From: Hypsibius dujardini
Lineage: Eukaryota; Tardigrada; Eutardigrada; Parachela; Hypsibiidae
Direction: 5' to 3'
Assembly (NCBI GenBank): GCA_001579985.1
Contig: LRSR01010243.1
Coordinates: 51,698-115,697 of the forward strand
Length of the DNA: 64,000 nt
The notes below the pieces were generated by a model. It was not told the DNA's origin. It worked only from the letters and a program-made list of their open reading frames with translations, and ran no database searches. Shown one piece after another: positions 11,981 through 24,300 of the stretch. Position 1 is the first letter of the stretch. Every line of letters begins with the position of its first letter. The translations under genes and the position numbers were made by a program.

Positions 11981-14900
11981 ACTTCAAAGAAAGGCATCGT
12001 TCGACGTCGATCGGGTTCAGCGGACCTTCCGACTCTCACGTCTGACCTCTTGTCATCCCTACCGATCCCGCTTTGCGTATTGGATTCTTCAGAACTTGAG
12101 CCTGGTAAACTGCAATCGCTTCGCCTACCGACGCAATTTTCAGCGTCGCTGTCAATGTTGGACCGCCAAAAAATGCACTACAGGTACGTCTATAGTCATG
12201 TGCCTATTTTATGCTTGAATCTTTATGCGTGTAGTAGCGTTGCATCCGAAATTGTGTCACTACAGTAGAGCGTTCCAACACTAATACTTTGACAAAGAGG
12301 TCTTCAGTCAAGTGATAATAAATTATTTTGACATTTGTGCGTTTGTCTGTCTCTTCGTCTGTCTGTAAGGTAGAATACTGTCCTGTTGATTGCCTAAACC
12401 TGTACGTGGGCATCGTTATTGCACAATCTGTGATATCGTCCTTTTTATTTGTAGCCAAAACAATGTGCATGTTCGGAAGTAATGGGGAAACGAATACTTG
12501 CGTACGTTTACAAATTGAATGTATTTCCTTTTCCTTGCATTACATAGTGGAATTTGTTCTCGGTGAATGTTGTGTGAGTTGTATTATATGGGCTCGACCT
12601 GGAATACGCACAGCTGTCAAGCTCCAATGCAGTAACGAAAAGGCAGGCAGAGTGCCACATTAATCCCTTCCCTTCCTCATGAGAGAGCAGTTTGATATTT
12701 GCGGGAGCGGTTGTCACTCACAGAAGGATCACTTTCCGCTTCAATACGACCTTCAGGCAGTGCAAACCATCCACCCACACTCCATCTCACCAAATCAACT
12801 GGAATTTACACGCTCCTCTAAATTATCCATTGATCCATCGCATATGCGCAAGAGCTGTCTGTCATTGATCCTACGCTATTCTTTTCCTAAAACTCCCCAA
12901 GCGAAGCAAGGAAGGAGAATGTGATGCAAGTACATGTAGGACAGGGAGCTTGTGGTATGGTCCCTTTGGGAGATGGTAAGTGAAGCTGGCATTAAGAATT
13001 GCCATTCCCACCACGCAACAAGGAAGGAACAACGCTCCAGCTAGCTAATGGATCGAAGGCGCGTTCTGTGATTTCTCTCTGGACTCGTACCCACGATGGA
13101 AACTCATCCAGGCAGGAGAAGCAGGAGATGCAAGTCAATTTAGCTCGCTTCATCGATTATAATGTGCCTGTCAGAGTTTTTTTATGGCGACTGGAATGTA
13201 GAGACTCGGCATTCAAGTATAGAGTTGTGTTTGGCCAATTTGGCATACATGGGAGAGAGAGGCTAGGCTGAACTTGTCAATATTTTAGCTTTGACCCTTG
13301 CTTCATCCCTGCGCCTGCAGCGATTATTCCCAATGAAATTGCGTTAGAAATGAATATTTTGCCAGACACGATATTCAGGGGAAGGAGATGCTTTTTCCAT
13401 TTGACCTTCTTCAAGCATACCTTTCCCTAGTTCCCATTACACATACAGAAGATAACTTTCCGTCCAATTTTCCGAAAAAAATCTGGCAAAATTTGTGCCA
13501 GAAAATATACTCGTTAAAATTCCCAAATTTTTAGGATTTTGGGAAGTAGGACAAATTTAATGCGACTTCTAGAATTAACCCCAATTGGCAAAAAATAGGA
13601 TAATATACAGACCCTAGTACCCATCTGATGTAGAAAAAGTTTTTTTCCGTACATATAAAAATATTACGTCATATATATGTATCTCACATGTTATGTACGG
13701 CCACCACAAAACGTACGCCGTAAGAAGGAAATAATCAGGTCATATTATGTACGATCTCATTTATTTTTTTACAAATTACGGTGAATGTCCTGAGATTCCA
13801 AGGACGTCACAGTATCCTTTTTACTTTACTGTCTCAAACTCCAAACTACCAACGCCCTGCTCTCAGCAAACGGTTCAATAGAAATAGATTCACGTGACCG
13901 TTCGAATCTCAGGATTTTGACTGTGTCGCAAATTTTGTCGCAAACCAAGATATAAAAGCGCCTGAATATTGTTCCAGTCTTCCCACAGCCGTGAAACGTG
14001 AAAGCATAAGTTTGGCAATTCTTCGCAAAAATGCTAAAACTGTTTCAGAACTATTGTTGGACACATATTTGGCCGTGTTCTGAATAATCAGAAATCCCAC
14101 CATTGTGTCCCACAAGATGCCGAACCCTGGGCACCCTGCACAAACTTTCTGCACTGCATCTGTCATTTATTTCTAAAAACTTACAGTCTGCTCGCCTTTC
14201 GAGTAACAATGAATAAGGCGTATAAATTGTGAAAGCTCACACATATCGCGTCACACAAATTTAGACTGATGAAAAGAGTGGTCTTGATAAGTGACTCAGA
14301 AAATACGGGAACATTTCCAGGTTAAATATTAGTTTTTAACATTGCGAATGACATCTAGCTTTTTCCTGTCTTATCGGCTTTCTGCAAGTTAATCAGCCAC
14401 CTAGACATCTCACAAGACTTATTTTGCCGAAAATTAGGCCAACCCGGCATTTTTCAGCCTTATAAATAAAATAAAGCCAGTCTATCAGTTTAATGAGCCA
14501 AAATTTTAGGAAAGTGGCTAGATAGTTGGCTTAACTTATCCCCGTGCTTACTAGGATTTCATTCTTCAGCAAGGCAATTAGGCACCCTAGACTCAACTAG
14601 TTAGGGAAATCACCAATTACATAACAATTACTTTAGGTTATAAAATAGCAATTTACTTTTTTGATGTCAATTCATATGAAATTATGTGTGCAACAGTATG
14701 CAAATGAAAATATGATAATGTTACAAAAAGGAATGGTCTTTCTGACAGAAATCTTGGCAACTCGGGCTTGAAGGTCTCTCGCCTGGGCTTGGCTCCCGGG
14801 TTGTCTACCTCTCCCCTTCGCAACACGGCCACCGTTAACTCTAGCAGCGTTCCCAATGTCAACGGATCAGCCGGCAGTTTGACCTCCAACCTCGATGATT

Positions 14901-16574
14901 CCGCCGAACAAATCCTAACTGTTGCCTATGAAGCCGGCATCAATTACTTTGATACCTTTGACATTGGACAACTGGGCAGGTGCAGTCTCTCTAGTTTCAA
15001 CCTTCATTTGCTAATTCAACTGACTAGGGGTTATATTTCAGGACGGAAATTGTACTGGGGAAAGTAATTAAAAAGAGGAAATGGAGGTGAGTGAGAGAGT
15101 TACTAGTTACTAGTTACAGGACCTTTATTTACCTTTCAGATGTGTCTATTTTGAACAGACGATCGAGTTATGCCGTCTCAATCAGAGTTCACCGAAGTGG
15201 AATGTGAGTGTGTCTTGACAATCCCTGCTTTAAGATGCAATCAGGTCTTGTATAAGTATTGAGCGATAATTTATCCAACTGATTTGGTTTCAGTGCTGAA
15301 ACGGAGAAGGGTCTTTCACGGAAGCACGTGATTGAGAGTGTGCAAGGGAGTCTCGAGAGGCTGGGACTACACTATGTCGATATTGTCTTTGCTCATGGCC
15401 GAGACCCAACAACACCAATTGAAGGTAAACATACCGTATCCTTATTATACTCAGCCAATTTTAACTTATTTTACAGAAATCGTGCGAGCTTTCAGTTGGG
15501 TTATCGAAAAAGGTACTAAATAGGAGTGGGTTATCGTTATTATTTGGGAATCGTTTAACCGTTCAAAATGTATCCGTAATAGGTTGGGCATTTTACTGGG
15601 GCACCTGTCAGTGGTCTCAAGCCGAGATCATGGAAGCATTTTCCGTGGCTCGGTTCTTGCACCTCATTCCACCGCTCGTTGACCAAAGCGAGTACAACTT
15701 CTTCCAGCGCCAACCCGTGGAACTCGTCATTCCCGAACTCCTTTGTAGCATCGGTCAGCAAATGATGTTTTGACTTCGAAACTCTTTAGTTATGATTGAT
15801 TTGACAGGTTGTGGAAGTGTAACCTGGTCCGCTCTGGCCAACGGTCTCCTCTCTAACGATGCTCTCGACTCAATCAATTCCTTCAATGACTTTTACCAGT
15901 CTAACGCCGAGTCCTTGGCGATGCTGCAACAAGTCAACGAAGTCAAGACGGCCTATCAATCCACTCGCCCGCTCTCCCTGATTGAAATGCCCTCCTACAC
16001 TTACCTGTCGGAACGTGAACGAATCACCGAACTGACAGTGTGCCGACAGAAAGTGAAATACCTTCGACCGATTGCTCAACAGGTTGGTTGTTCCCTTCCG
16101 CAGCTTGCCATTGCCTGGTGTCTGCGGACCGATTTCGTCCAATCTTGCCTCATCAGTCCGTCTTCGGTGGAGCAGTTGAGGGAGCAGATGTTGGCATTGT
16201 CTGTCATTGATAAACTCACTCCTGAAGTGCTGGCAGTCATTGAAAAGGTCCTCTCCAACCAGCCGATCCTATCTGGCCCAATCAACTCTGGCGTCATTCC
16301 TAATAATATGCAGCGAAGAAACAGTCGTTCGGGTAACTCTACAAAGATCGCCAAAGAAGCTCAAAATAATCGACGACGGTCTGTTGCGGTAAGCATATTA
16401 TTTATTTTCTTTTCAAACTCTTTTTTCTTACCAATACCTTTTTATTTGTATCCCTAGTCCGGCCATCGTAAAAGCATTTCTTCATCACCCAGACTGAGCA
16501 TCAGTCATGGAGCCGGTATTCGAGAATCCGTCGATTATTCTTCTTCCTACGATCGCCGGCCCTCTCACGTTTAG
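11981..16574 (+). CDS. KCNAB-like: Voltage-gated K+ channel beta-subunit-like aldo-keto reductase (probable pseudoenzyme)
   Basis: Nine exons fit in phase: 11981-12183, 14749-14979, 15042-15086, 15159-15203, 15294-15424, 15477-15512, 15583-15753, 15808-16388, 16458-16574 (519 codons plus stop from the first exon's acceptor). The splice [18 protein letters not shown] matches the start of the Kv-beta AKR barrel. [30 protein letters not shown] and the exon layout also match Kv-beta proteins as I recall them. Kv-beta subunits form cytoplasmic tetramers on Shaker channels, bind NADPH and modulate gating. The catalytic residues look changed: Asp is kept (FDT), but the Tyr position reads Gly ([11 protein letters not shown]), the ITTK Lys reads Arg, and the VFAN Asn reads His (VFAHGRD). 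The protein has a divergent N-terminal region and a Ser/Arg-rich C-terminal tail absent from vertebrate forms. The true start codon is unresolved: ATGs at 12155 and 12173 are possible, or an upstream exon. Confidence 0.85.
13779..13923. mobile_element. 145-bp pogo/Tigger internal-deletion derivative (MITE) in the Kv-beta intron
   Basis: Left end CGGTGAATGTCCTGAGATTC and right end (reverse complement) CAGTCAAAATCCTGAGATTC match the termini of the Tigger-like element at 32282-34261. Subterminal sequence matches too. The stretch ACTTTACTGTCTCAAACTCC is the reverse complement of sequence just inside the right end of that element, while the GTGACCGTTCGAAT region corresponds to its left end. So it keeps both ends of the larger element in the opposite orientation and lacks the transposase. 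It is flanked by TA on the left and TG (decayed TA) on the right. It lies in the 2.56 kb intron 12184-14748. Confidence 0.8.
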
Positions 16575-16710
16575 ATCTTTCCCTTCTCCAATTCTAAACG
16601 GATATACTCCTTTTCATTTGACCGCATGATTCAATAGTCAAGAGAAGAGTTCTTTTGAAACGTTGGACTCAACCTTTGTAGAGTATCGCTGTAAATGTCA
16701 ATTTTCATAA

Positions 16711-17671
16711 GGGAACATCCGTTAACGACGTCAGTATTGATTAGGGGATAGGGGCGAAAAATATCTGACGAACTGTGACTGTACGGTATGGGGTAGGCCG
16801 GCGTCCTGACGTCAACTTTGGGGAACCCAGTAGACTTAGAAATAATTAATTTTGGAATTTCTGCGGTAATTCATATTTTTTATGCATTACACAACCCTCG
16901 AAAATGCCGGCAAGCCCGTAGTGGCAAGGTACATCTCATCGGAGGCACCGAAGCCGGCCTACAATGATATGGACGAAGAGTTCAGGGCGAAGCACGTGCG
17001 TACCTTTCCCTATTTCACCCAGATTGTGCGCTGTAATGACCGCCGGTGCTGCCGCGGTTGTTGAGGATCTTCGTTCCCCAAGATGTTTCCTGATCGGTTT
17101 CTACCCCCTCCAATTCGTTGTATCAGCGGCCCAAAAGGACCAGTTACTGCTGATCCCGCTACAGGCCTGGGAACATTTTACCGACTGGACACTCAGATGC
17201 TGCTGAAACCATTTGATCCTAGCTCAAAGTATGCGGCACTGCCGTTTGATTACTACTGCCCCTCCTTGCGAAAGGGTAGGAAGTTGAATCGCATGGTCTG
17301 CAAGACGTGCGGCACATATTTTACCACGCAGGTCGCCTGCAAAAATCCCCACTGTGCGCCGGATGACCAGGAGGAAGACTACGATGCGCTCATGATGACG
17401 AGGTCGCTACTTACGTACCAGCGTACCTGGATATCCCTATCATTTCAGATTTGATGGATTGGCTGCATAGCGACCTGGTGGAGGACAGGCCCGATTTGGA
17501 GTGATAAAAATACATTTCACGTTTTTTTTCTGTAATGGAAGAGGTCTTTGGTTTCTGACGTCAGAAATTGAAGATCTAGGGGGTGTTGAAAAAATTCTGA
17601 CGAACTCTGACATTAGGGGAGGGTGTCGGGTCGCCTAATAAAAATTTATGACGCAATAAACGGATGTTCCC
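16711..17671 (+). mobile_element. TIR DNA transposon copy 2 with Cys-rich ORF remnant (PIF/Harbinger-like ends)
   Basis: The left end GGGAACATCCGTTAACGACG and the right end, reverse complemented, GGGAACATCCGTTTATTGCG are inverted repeats. A perfect TAA flanks both sides (16708-16710 and 17672-17674), the 3-bp target duplication expected of PIF/Harbinger-type elements. It is an inverted relative of copy 1 at 5129-6067. The internal frame starts at an ATG at 16882 and runs rightward with the same C-x4-CC, FLPPPIRC, YYCPSLRKGRK, C-x2-C and C-x4-C motifs. A TGA at about 17060 replaces a Trp codon of copy 1, so this copy is also broken, at a different place. The C-x2-C ... C-x4-C spacing suggests zinc binding. 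I recall similar uncharacterised Cys-rich proteins scattered through cnidarian and mollusc genomes; I cannot confirm that here. Confidence 0.8.
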
Positions 17672-17674
17672 TAA

Positions 17675-18055
17675 TGAAAAGATGATGTTTAACCAAATTG
17701 CGAGTGGCAGTTGCCACAAGCGAACATCTCTCATCGTAATGACGCCACTGACAAGATGGAAGCTCCATCCACACTCAACAAAGCTCTATGGTGGTAGAAA
17801 TGGTACTGCGGGTAAAGATGAAGCAAGTCTACACTCCATAGCATGCCACAAAAATGGAAAGACAAATTTCAAAAACGTCCTTCGGACCTCCAGTTAACAC
17901 GCCTATTTGTAGGCGATGGAATAAAAGCGAGCAGTATCCGCGCATTATTTATAAGTCGCTGATCGTCATCACGTTTGAAAATAGGAAAGACGTGATTCCG
18001 AGGGGCACTCTGAAAATCTCTACCATTAATTTTTTCTTTCTGTCGTTTTCCAGAT
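17675..18055. other. Flank of mariner-like remnant, no gene seen
   Basis: About 380 bp between the second TIR transposon and the recognisable transposase remains. Minus-strand translation around 17900-18050 is weakly transposon-like but has lost clear motifs. I could not find a clean terminal inverted repeat for the mariner element here. Confidence 0.4.
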
Positions 18056-18975
18056 TTTATTATTCTTTCACTCAAACCTTTCAATATGATCACCGCCACA
18101 TTCGATAAACTTTGCAATCGAGCCACCCACTGCCGGAAGATGAACGAAAAACCATTCTTGAACAGCTGGTTCAATGCACACTTCACGGCACTGTCCAGCT
18201 CCTTCTGATCTAAAAAAGTCCTGCCTTTTCAAAATCTCCTTCCTTTTATGGAACAAGTGAAAATTGCAAGGGACTAGGTCTGGACTGTAGGGCTGGTGAG
18301 CAAGGGTAACAAGCCGGGGCGTTGTCGTGCAGCAAGTACATTCCGCGAGGCCTCGACTTTGTTTGCCGTTTCTACATGTTCCGGATGAGCTTCTTTAAAC
18401 ATTTCTAAATGTAGAATTCCGAATTTACGGCCTTGTGCCCCGGTCCAGGAATAAACTTATTGCGCGCAAAGATGCCCTTGAAATTGAAGAAAACAACAAT
18501 AAGAGACTTTGAAGAATTTTATTTGAGTTACTGCTGAACCTCTGAAGCATATTCCAGACGAAGACCGCACAGGCCTCTTTCTGCTCCTTCGACAGCTTGT
18601 GCGGCACCCAGCAAGCGCAGACCTTTTTTGCCCACAACTCACAATGAAGAATCCCTTCCAGCGCTGCAATCCCAATCCCCAGTTGACTCTACATCCATTG
18701 ACAGCAACCAGGGGATTCTCAGTGAGGAGGCGCTGCACGGCAATTACGTTTTTGGCATAACGGCAGTTTGAGGCCGCCCAGATTAAAAGCAATCTTCAAA
18801 ATCCGATCTACCACTCCTGAATTTTTGAAAGTACTCCCTGACGGTCCAGATAAATGGAGCAGAGTTCCCAAAAGGTACTTTCAAACGTTCGAAAGATTCG
18901 CGAGGAGTTGAATTATTTTTGAAGTCGCAGAAGACAGAGCTTCGTACAGCCGTTGCATTGAACTGCATGATTTCA
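18056..18975 (-). pseudogene. Mariner-like (Tc1/mariner) transposase pseudogene
   Basis: Read on the minus strand in broken frames. The N-terminal part (about 18968-18785) resembles the mariner HTH region, with FDC/FERL ... F-x-K-F-x-x-GR-x-x-x-ED spacing. The middle (about 18637-18560) has a WVPH-L-x-x-EQK motif, like the WVPH-L linker before the catalytic domain. Near 18340-18260 the LHDNAPA and PYSPDL..CN-HLF motifs of the catalytic domain appear (the last part of the DD34D triad, with the final Asp read as Asn). Several frameshifts and stops separate these blocks, so it is dead. It lies immediately right of the second TIR element. Terminal repeats were not located, so element limits are uncertain. 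Confidence 0.7.
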
Positions 18976-19739
18976 AATGATGTTTCTTTACGTTTTCACA
19001 AGTGCGCTTCAACTTGAGACTGCCCTGTGGCCAGTTGCAAACCGATTTTGCTCAAAATGTTTGTTTTAGCTTAAAATCAATTCTCCTCTCCTCGAAAAAA
19101 ACTGTGATTCTCGATTTTAAGAAAAATTACGGTGAAGACTTTCAGAATGCTCTTTGTAGGGTGGTGCGATTAACCTCACTGGTGTTGCAGTTCGCTGATA
19201 ACTAAAGAGAAAGTTGTAAAAACAGTCTCACACTAACTCGCACGATTGATGCAAAAAAGACGGTTTACGGGCTTGTCTCGCTCGCTCTGACTAAGCAAGC
19301 ACCACCGAAAGAGGGGACAGTAATAAAGTATAGCAATGCATGGTTGCGAGTTGCGAAGGAACCTAGAGCTCTCTGAATGCATTACAAATCTGATGGTCAT
19401 TCGCACCTCCATAATACTCATCATCTACCTGATTCAACGACTTATGATAATGACGAATCACCATCTACTTATAGTATCTGCTTTTTCTGTCATGTAACAA
19501 GCCGAGTGTAACAACCAAGATTTGTCACAAAGATAGCAAAAGTTTTATGTAAACCGAACCACTACATGTAACCTGCAAATCCAACCAGTAGTTTCTTATT
19601 CAATATTTGCCCTCACAATGGACGTTTGCTGCGCTACCATGTTATACCTGGCTTTGTCAATGTTCCTGGTACGAGTAGAGTGCATGTAGGCAAAGTTGAT
19701 GCTCACTAGGCATTGATTGTGAGTGTCTTTTTCTAGTAG
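18976..19739. other. Intergenic, no supported gene
   Basis: About 760 bp. The left part may include the end of the mariner-like element. No coding or structural feature could be supported. Confidence 0.4.
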
Positions 19740-20813
19740 ACTTTAAGTGCCTTCGTAGCACCCGTAAAGAAGGCCGACAGTATCGTTTTGAGGATGTTGT
19801 TGTTGAGAAGCTACAATTGATCAATTATAAGTACCAAGTCGCCGGTTCTTGCACGCAGTACTTTGCCGTCAAGGTAATAGCCACACTTCTATTTAAATGA
19901 CCTTGCTGATTGCATTTAGGACAAGGTGACCGCTTGATCAGTCTGGTAATTATACTATATAATAAATACTAAAAATATGTATACTAGTATATAAAAATAC
20001 TAACAATACTTGCTATCAAAATATTTCTGCCAATTTTGTCAGCCTTCGGGTAAAATGTATAATTCATTTGTCCTCTTCTGCCGAAAAAAAGGTGTTAATG
20101 CTTGGTGCCTGGATAATTATGGCGCAACTCCCTTCAGACAATCAACTTATTTTATCACTTGATTTAGTTTGATTTTACTTTCAAGTACCGAAATAGAAAA
20201 ATATTTTTATGGAAATGAAGTAAATATGGCACAAGTGAAATGGGCTAAATGTTTAGATTAGAGTATGCTGATTAAATGTGAGATTAAAGGAAAATGACGC
20301 AGCGGGTGTATTAGTTGCATTTTTGAAGAAAATCTATTACCGATACTCGTGTGATATTACCATTACCGGTAGCCTGTAGCGTCATCCGTCCTGGACGTGA
20401 TTGATCCCGACTACCTGCAGCTGAGTGAGTCATTCCGACCAGCGTCCATCTTCTCCACTGCCCCTGCTAACTTTTTGGAATTAAGTGCCTCTTATCGGGC
20501 GGGAAATCCCTCAGGGACTGCAGCATGGATTGCATTGAAGAGCAAAGCGGAGCCGGGTGTAAGGATTCGATTGCAGGGTCATACTAATAACATCACTTGG
20601 TCAGCGATCGAGTCCATCAAGACACCGATGCTGTTAATGACGGGAGATGCAGATTTATATACTCCGCCGTCAGTGTTGCGACTACAGGCCAGCCATCTTA
20701 AACATGCAGAGACCTTGGTCTTGAAGGAAGCTGGACATACTCCAAATTGGGAGCAACCCGAAGCCTGTAATACCGCTCTCTTAATATTTCTCAAAAAATC
20801 ATCCTATAAATGA
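19740..20813 (+). CDS. Partial alpha/beta hydrolase (C-terminal half; N-terminal core missing)
   Basis: The well-supported exon is 20373-20813, opening after a CCGGTAG acceptor and ending at TGA. It encodes the lid/C-terminal part of an alpha/beta hydrolase: a helical ASYRAGNPSGTAAW segment, then TPMLLMTGDADLYTPPS (acid-residue loop), then KEAGHTPNWEQPE (catalytic His loop), a layout common in bacterial-type hydrolases. A possible upstream exon at 19740-19873 (VEKLQLINYKYQVAGS, donor AAG/GTAATAG) resembles the first strands of such enzymes. The G-x-S-x-G nucleophile-elbow exon is not seen in the 500 bases between, so the gene is either incomplete, decaying, or has exons I failed to recognise. 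Substrate unknown. Confidence 0.5.
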
Positions 20814-21355
20814 GTATATGCTCCTCCATGTGTTAACCTATCAAATTAGACACCGTATGCTATTGGTTGAATTAAACGGCCGCGGAAAGTCCCTATACAT
20901 GTACCTGTCCGTCACATGGTTCATCTTTCTGTTTGTCTACCTGTCTAGCCATTTGTCTGTCATTAACTAATTTCTTCTCCAAAATAAACCTTTCCACGTC
21001 GCTAAACGGGGGAGCGTCAAATACAACAATGGGAAGAAGAGGAAGACAAGAGGTTGACAAAATCTTTCCTCTGCATAACAGGCTACTCTAGGCCACAATT
21101 CACCAAAGGGAAAACAATTCAAATAAACACACTTGAAAAAGGCTATTTTAGCTCATTACAAACAGTTATTAGCTTAAGGGGGAATTAAGCGAGGGAAGCA
21201 GAAAGCAGCCACAACACAAAGCAAAGCAGCGAGGCAGCCAATACTTACCTACAAGCAGTGAGCAGCAGCCCAATACCAGACATATCAGCGTTTAATACAA
21301 CGCATCCCATTTGAAAAAGAGAACAAGAGGAAAAATACTATAATTCATGTTCATG

Positions 21356-24300
21356 TCAATGTTCAACTTCCCGTTTGACAGCCACCTTCTCCTCTTGCTT
21401 GACGTACAACTTGTGGTCTTTCTCCTCCTTCACCAATCCCCACGTACCGGGGCCAAAGTCCGCCGCCGTCGCCGGTTGATGCGCCAACCACCGCGGATCT
21501 TCCCGACGGCCGGCCTCGGTCAGTTCCATCATCGCATACGCCGACAGTGCCCGCGGTATCTCCCAACGATTCCAGGGAAGGACGGGCCCATAGCGAGCAT
21601 CAATCTCGGACGAGTCCGTGGCCGTCCTGGACGATTTCCGGTCTGACTTTTTGAAAGCAAACCGTGAGGGACTCGGACTGGTCGCCACCACCGGTTCCAA
21701 AACAGCTGGAGGCGCCAAAGACGTCGACACCGTGGTCACTTGTTCCAAGGGAGCCTGCTGAATAGGCACCAAGAGAGAACGACGATTATAAAACTGATTC
21801 TTGTTTCCGTTTGTCTTGGGCGTGGAAGGAATATCTTGTTTGACATTGGTGCTATCTGTCGGACGCTTTCCGGTGGCGGCTTTTCGACTTGCTCCTCCTC
21901 CGCCGGACGACAAATCTAATGCCGCTTGATCGACTGCAATAGAATGGATACTGCCACGCCGAGCTGTAGAGAGATTGAGAACAGCCGGCTCCTCGACAGG
22001 CGGCGCGGCCAGATTCAGCGGTTCCAAGTGCACAGAGACATCTTGGAAACATTCATCTTCCACAATCTCATCGTGGATGGAACTGTCATCGTTGAGCGAA
22101 TGCTGCGAGCCAACAAGTTCAAAATTGTCGTAGTAGGAGCTCCCGGAATGGAAAGACTGTTCCGGTGACGGGTGCTTCCGTCGATGACGACTGCCTTCGC
22201 CGTTCTTGTGAGGACTAGCGCTGGAATGACGACTGGGCGTTCGCGAACGGTGGACGAAGGAACGCGAACGCTGACGTGGTTGTCTCCGTTGAATAAGCGG
22301 CGAACGTGAACGGGATCGGCGGATCAAACGGTGACGTGGACTCGGCGAGCGTCGTCGTCGATCAAGGGACAACTCCCGCCGCCGTACGGGAGGAGAAGGT
22401 TCGCGGCGACGACGTGAGCCCATTTGACGACGCCGATCCAACTCGTCCCGGCTGCTCCGTCGGCGTAGCAATCGAACAGGTGATTGACTTGGAGCGCCTC
22501 GGCGTCGGGATAAGGGCGAGTGGCGGACGGGGGAAAACCGGTTATAGTGCCGAGGACGACGCTCACGCTCTCGCTCATCCCGATTCACACCAGGATTCCG
22601 GCCAAGTTCCAACACGAGCGAGCGTGAGCGGGAACGGTGTCGGTGCTGCTGCTGGCGTTCCTTTTCCTTCTGCCAGATGCGGTCGAGCTGCGAGCGCGAA
22701 TAGGAGCGTCGATGATGGTCCGGAGTCTCCCGTAGCAGTGGGAGCGCCGACTCGACCGGCCCTTCGTTTCTTTCCCGATCGGCTCGGGAACTTGTTCGTC
22801 CGTAAACATCGCGACGGTTCCGTTTGTTGCTACGTTCCTCGGATCGGCGTTCACCTGGTTCCATCTGGTCCGGCTGCGAGGGTGAGCGGCGAGAGAGACT
22901 TGTTTGTTTTGGGCGACCTCCTCCTTGGTTTAAGGGAGACAATGGACCTGGCGTAGTGATGCAAGGGAGGTCGTGTTCCGTTTGAATGATCCGCGGCGGA
23001 GGACGAGCGGAGAGACGGTTCTGCATGCTGGCACTGATGACAGGAGCGGAAAGTGAAAGGAGGGATGCATGTTGATGATGATGCTGATCGGAAGAAGGGA
23101 TGGTGATGCGCAGCATGGAAGGAAGCTCTGGTAGATATTCCTCATCCTGCCCTTGCTCCGGGTCCAAGGTGTGGGCGACACGCATTTCGGCGGTGGCGCG
23201 GTTCAACTCAATCCGATCTCGTAGATCATGACAAGGCCCAACCATCTCCAGGTCCATTCGGCCACGACGTTTACTCATCAGCTCGTTTCGTAAATCTGCA
23301 AAACAAACCATGCATATATAAAGGAAGGCCTCTGTCACGACTGCTACATCAACTCTTTCAAATTAATTAAGTCAATCTTCATTTTATGTATACTCTACAC
23401 ATGAAATAACAACACGTGCGAGTTGTTAACAAGATTAGAGTTAAACTTACATAACTTTATTGCATTCCATAAATACTCACCAGAATAGTCTTGCATAATA
23501 TCGAGAAATTCATATTAAATTATTGTAATAGTCAATTAAACATGTTAAGAGTAAATTTCAAGTTAAATTTCTTGCAAAAAAGTCTTACAACAAAGATTGT
23601 ACTGTAGTTTGGCAGGTCAATCTCATTCATCACCGCTAAAATGAAGTAATACATACAAAAGCCACAATGCAAGACATCCACTAACCTCTTCTTTTCAAAT
23701 TAAATGACCAACTGCTTACTGCAAATTCGAACAACCCATCTAGCAGACTAGCACAACAATCTCCGCAATCCGGCTAGGCAAACCATCATACGCAATTACA
23801 GTTACACCTTATCAATCAAGCAATCAAATGGCAAAAAGTCACAAAATAACCAATACCAAGTAAACGCTTTGGGTTGAATCACTACATGGGTTGAATGAGT
23901 CGGGTGGCGGAGGGCGCCACGAGTGTAAATTGTAAACAACACTCATTGAGCTTCACACAGACCGCCTGCGGCGCCCTCCGCCACCCGACTCATTCAACCC
24001 ATGTAGTGATTCAACCCAAAGCGTTTGCCTGGTACACATCAATTAGTCAATCAATCACCGCACTGCCGAGAAAAACAAATATGCAGGCAATCGACCGACC
24101 AAAGGCTGAGCTACTAAAAAACCATCAACCAATCGACCCAAATTAAATGATTCAAATTACCACAGGCAAATTTTCAATTAAGTGATAAATGATAAATACC
24201 ATGATTGGGTAATCTGCGCATCGGCAGCGGCGGAGGAGGTGCTTCTGTCTGGAGGCTCCTCCCGTCACGGTCATAATCCCGCATATCATCCCCTCCAACA

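Noticed and set aside
13896-13912. GTTCGAATC resembling a tRNA T-loop (also at about 34238)
   Set aside because: Part of the Tigger terminal repeat; no tRNA arms or anticodon loop around it.
22306-22956. 216-residue plus-strand open frame
   Set aside because: Antisense to the RS domain; the Arg/Ser codon bias keeps the opposite frame open.
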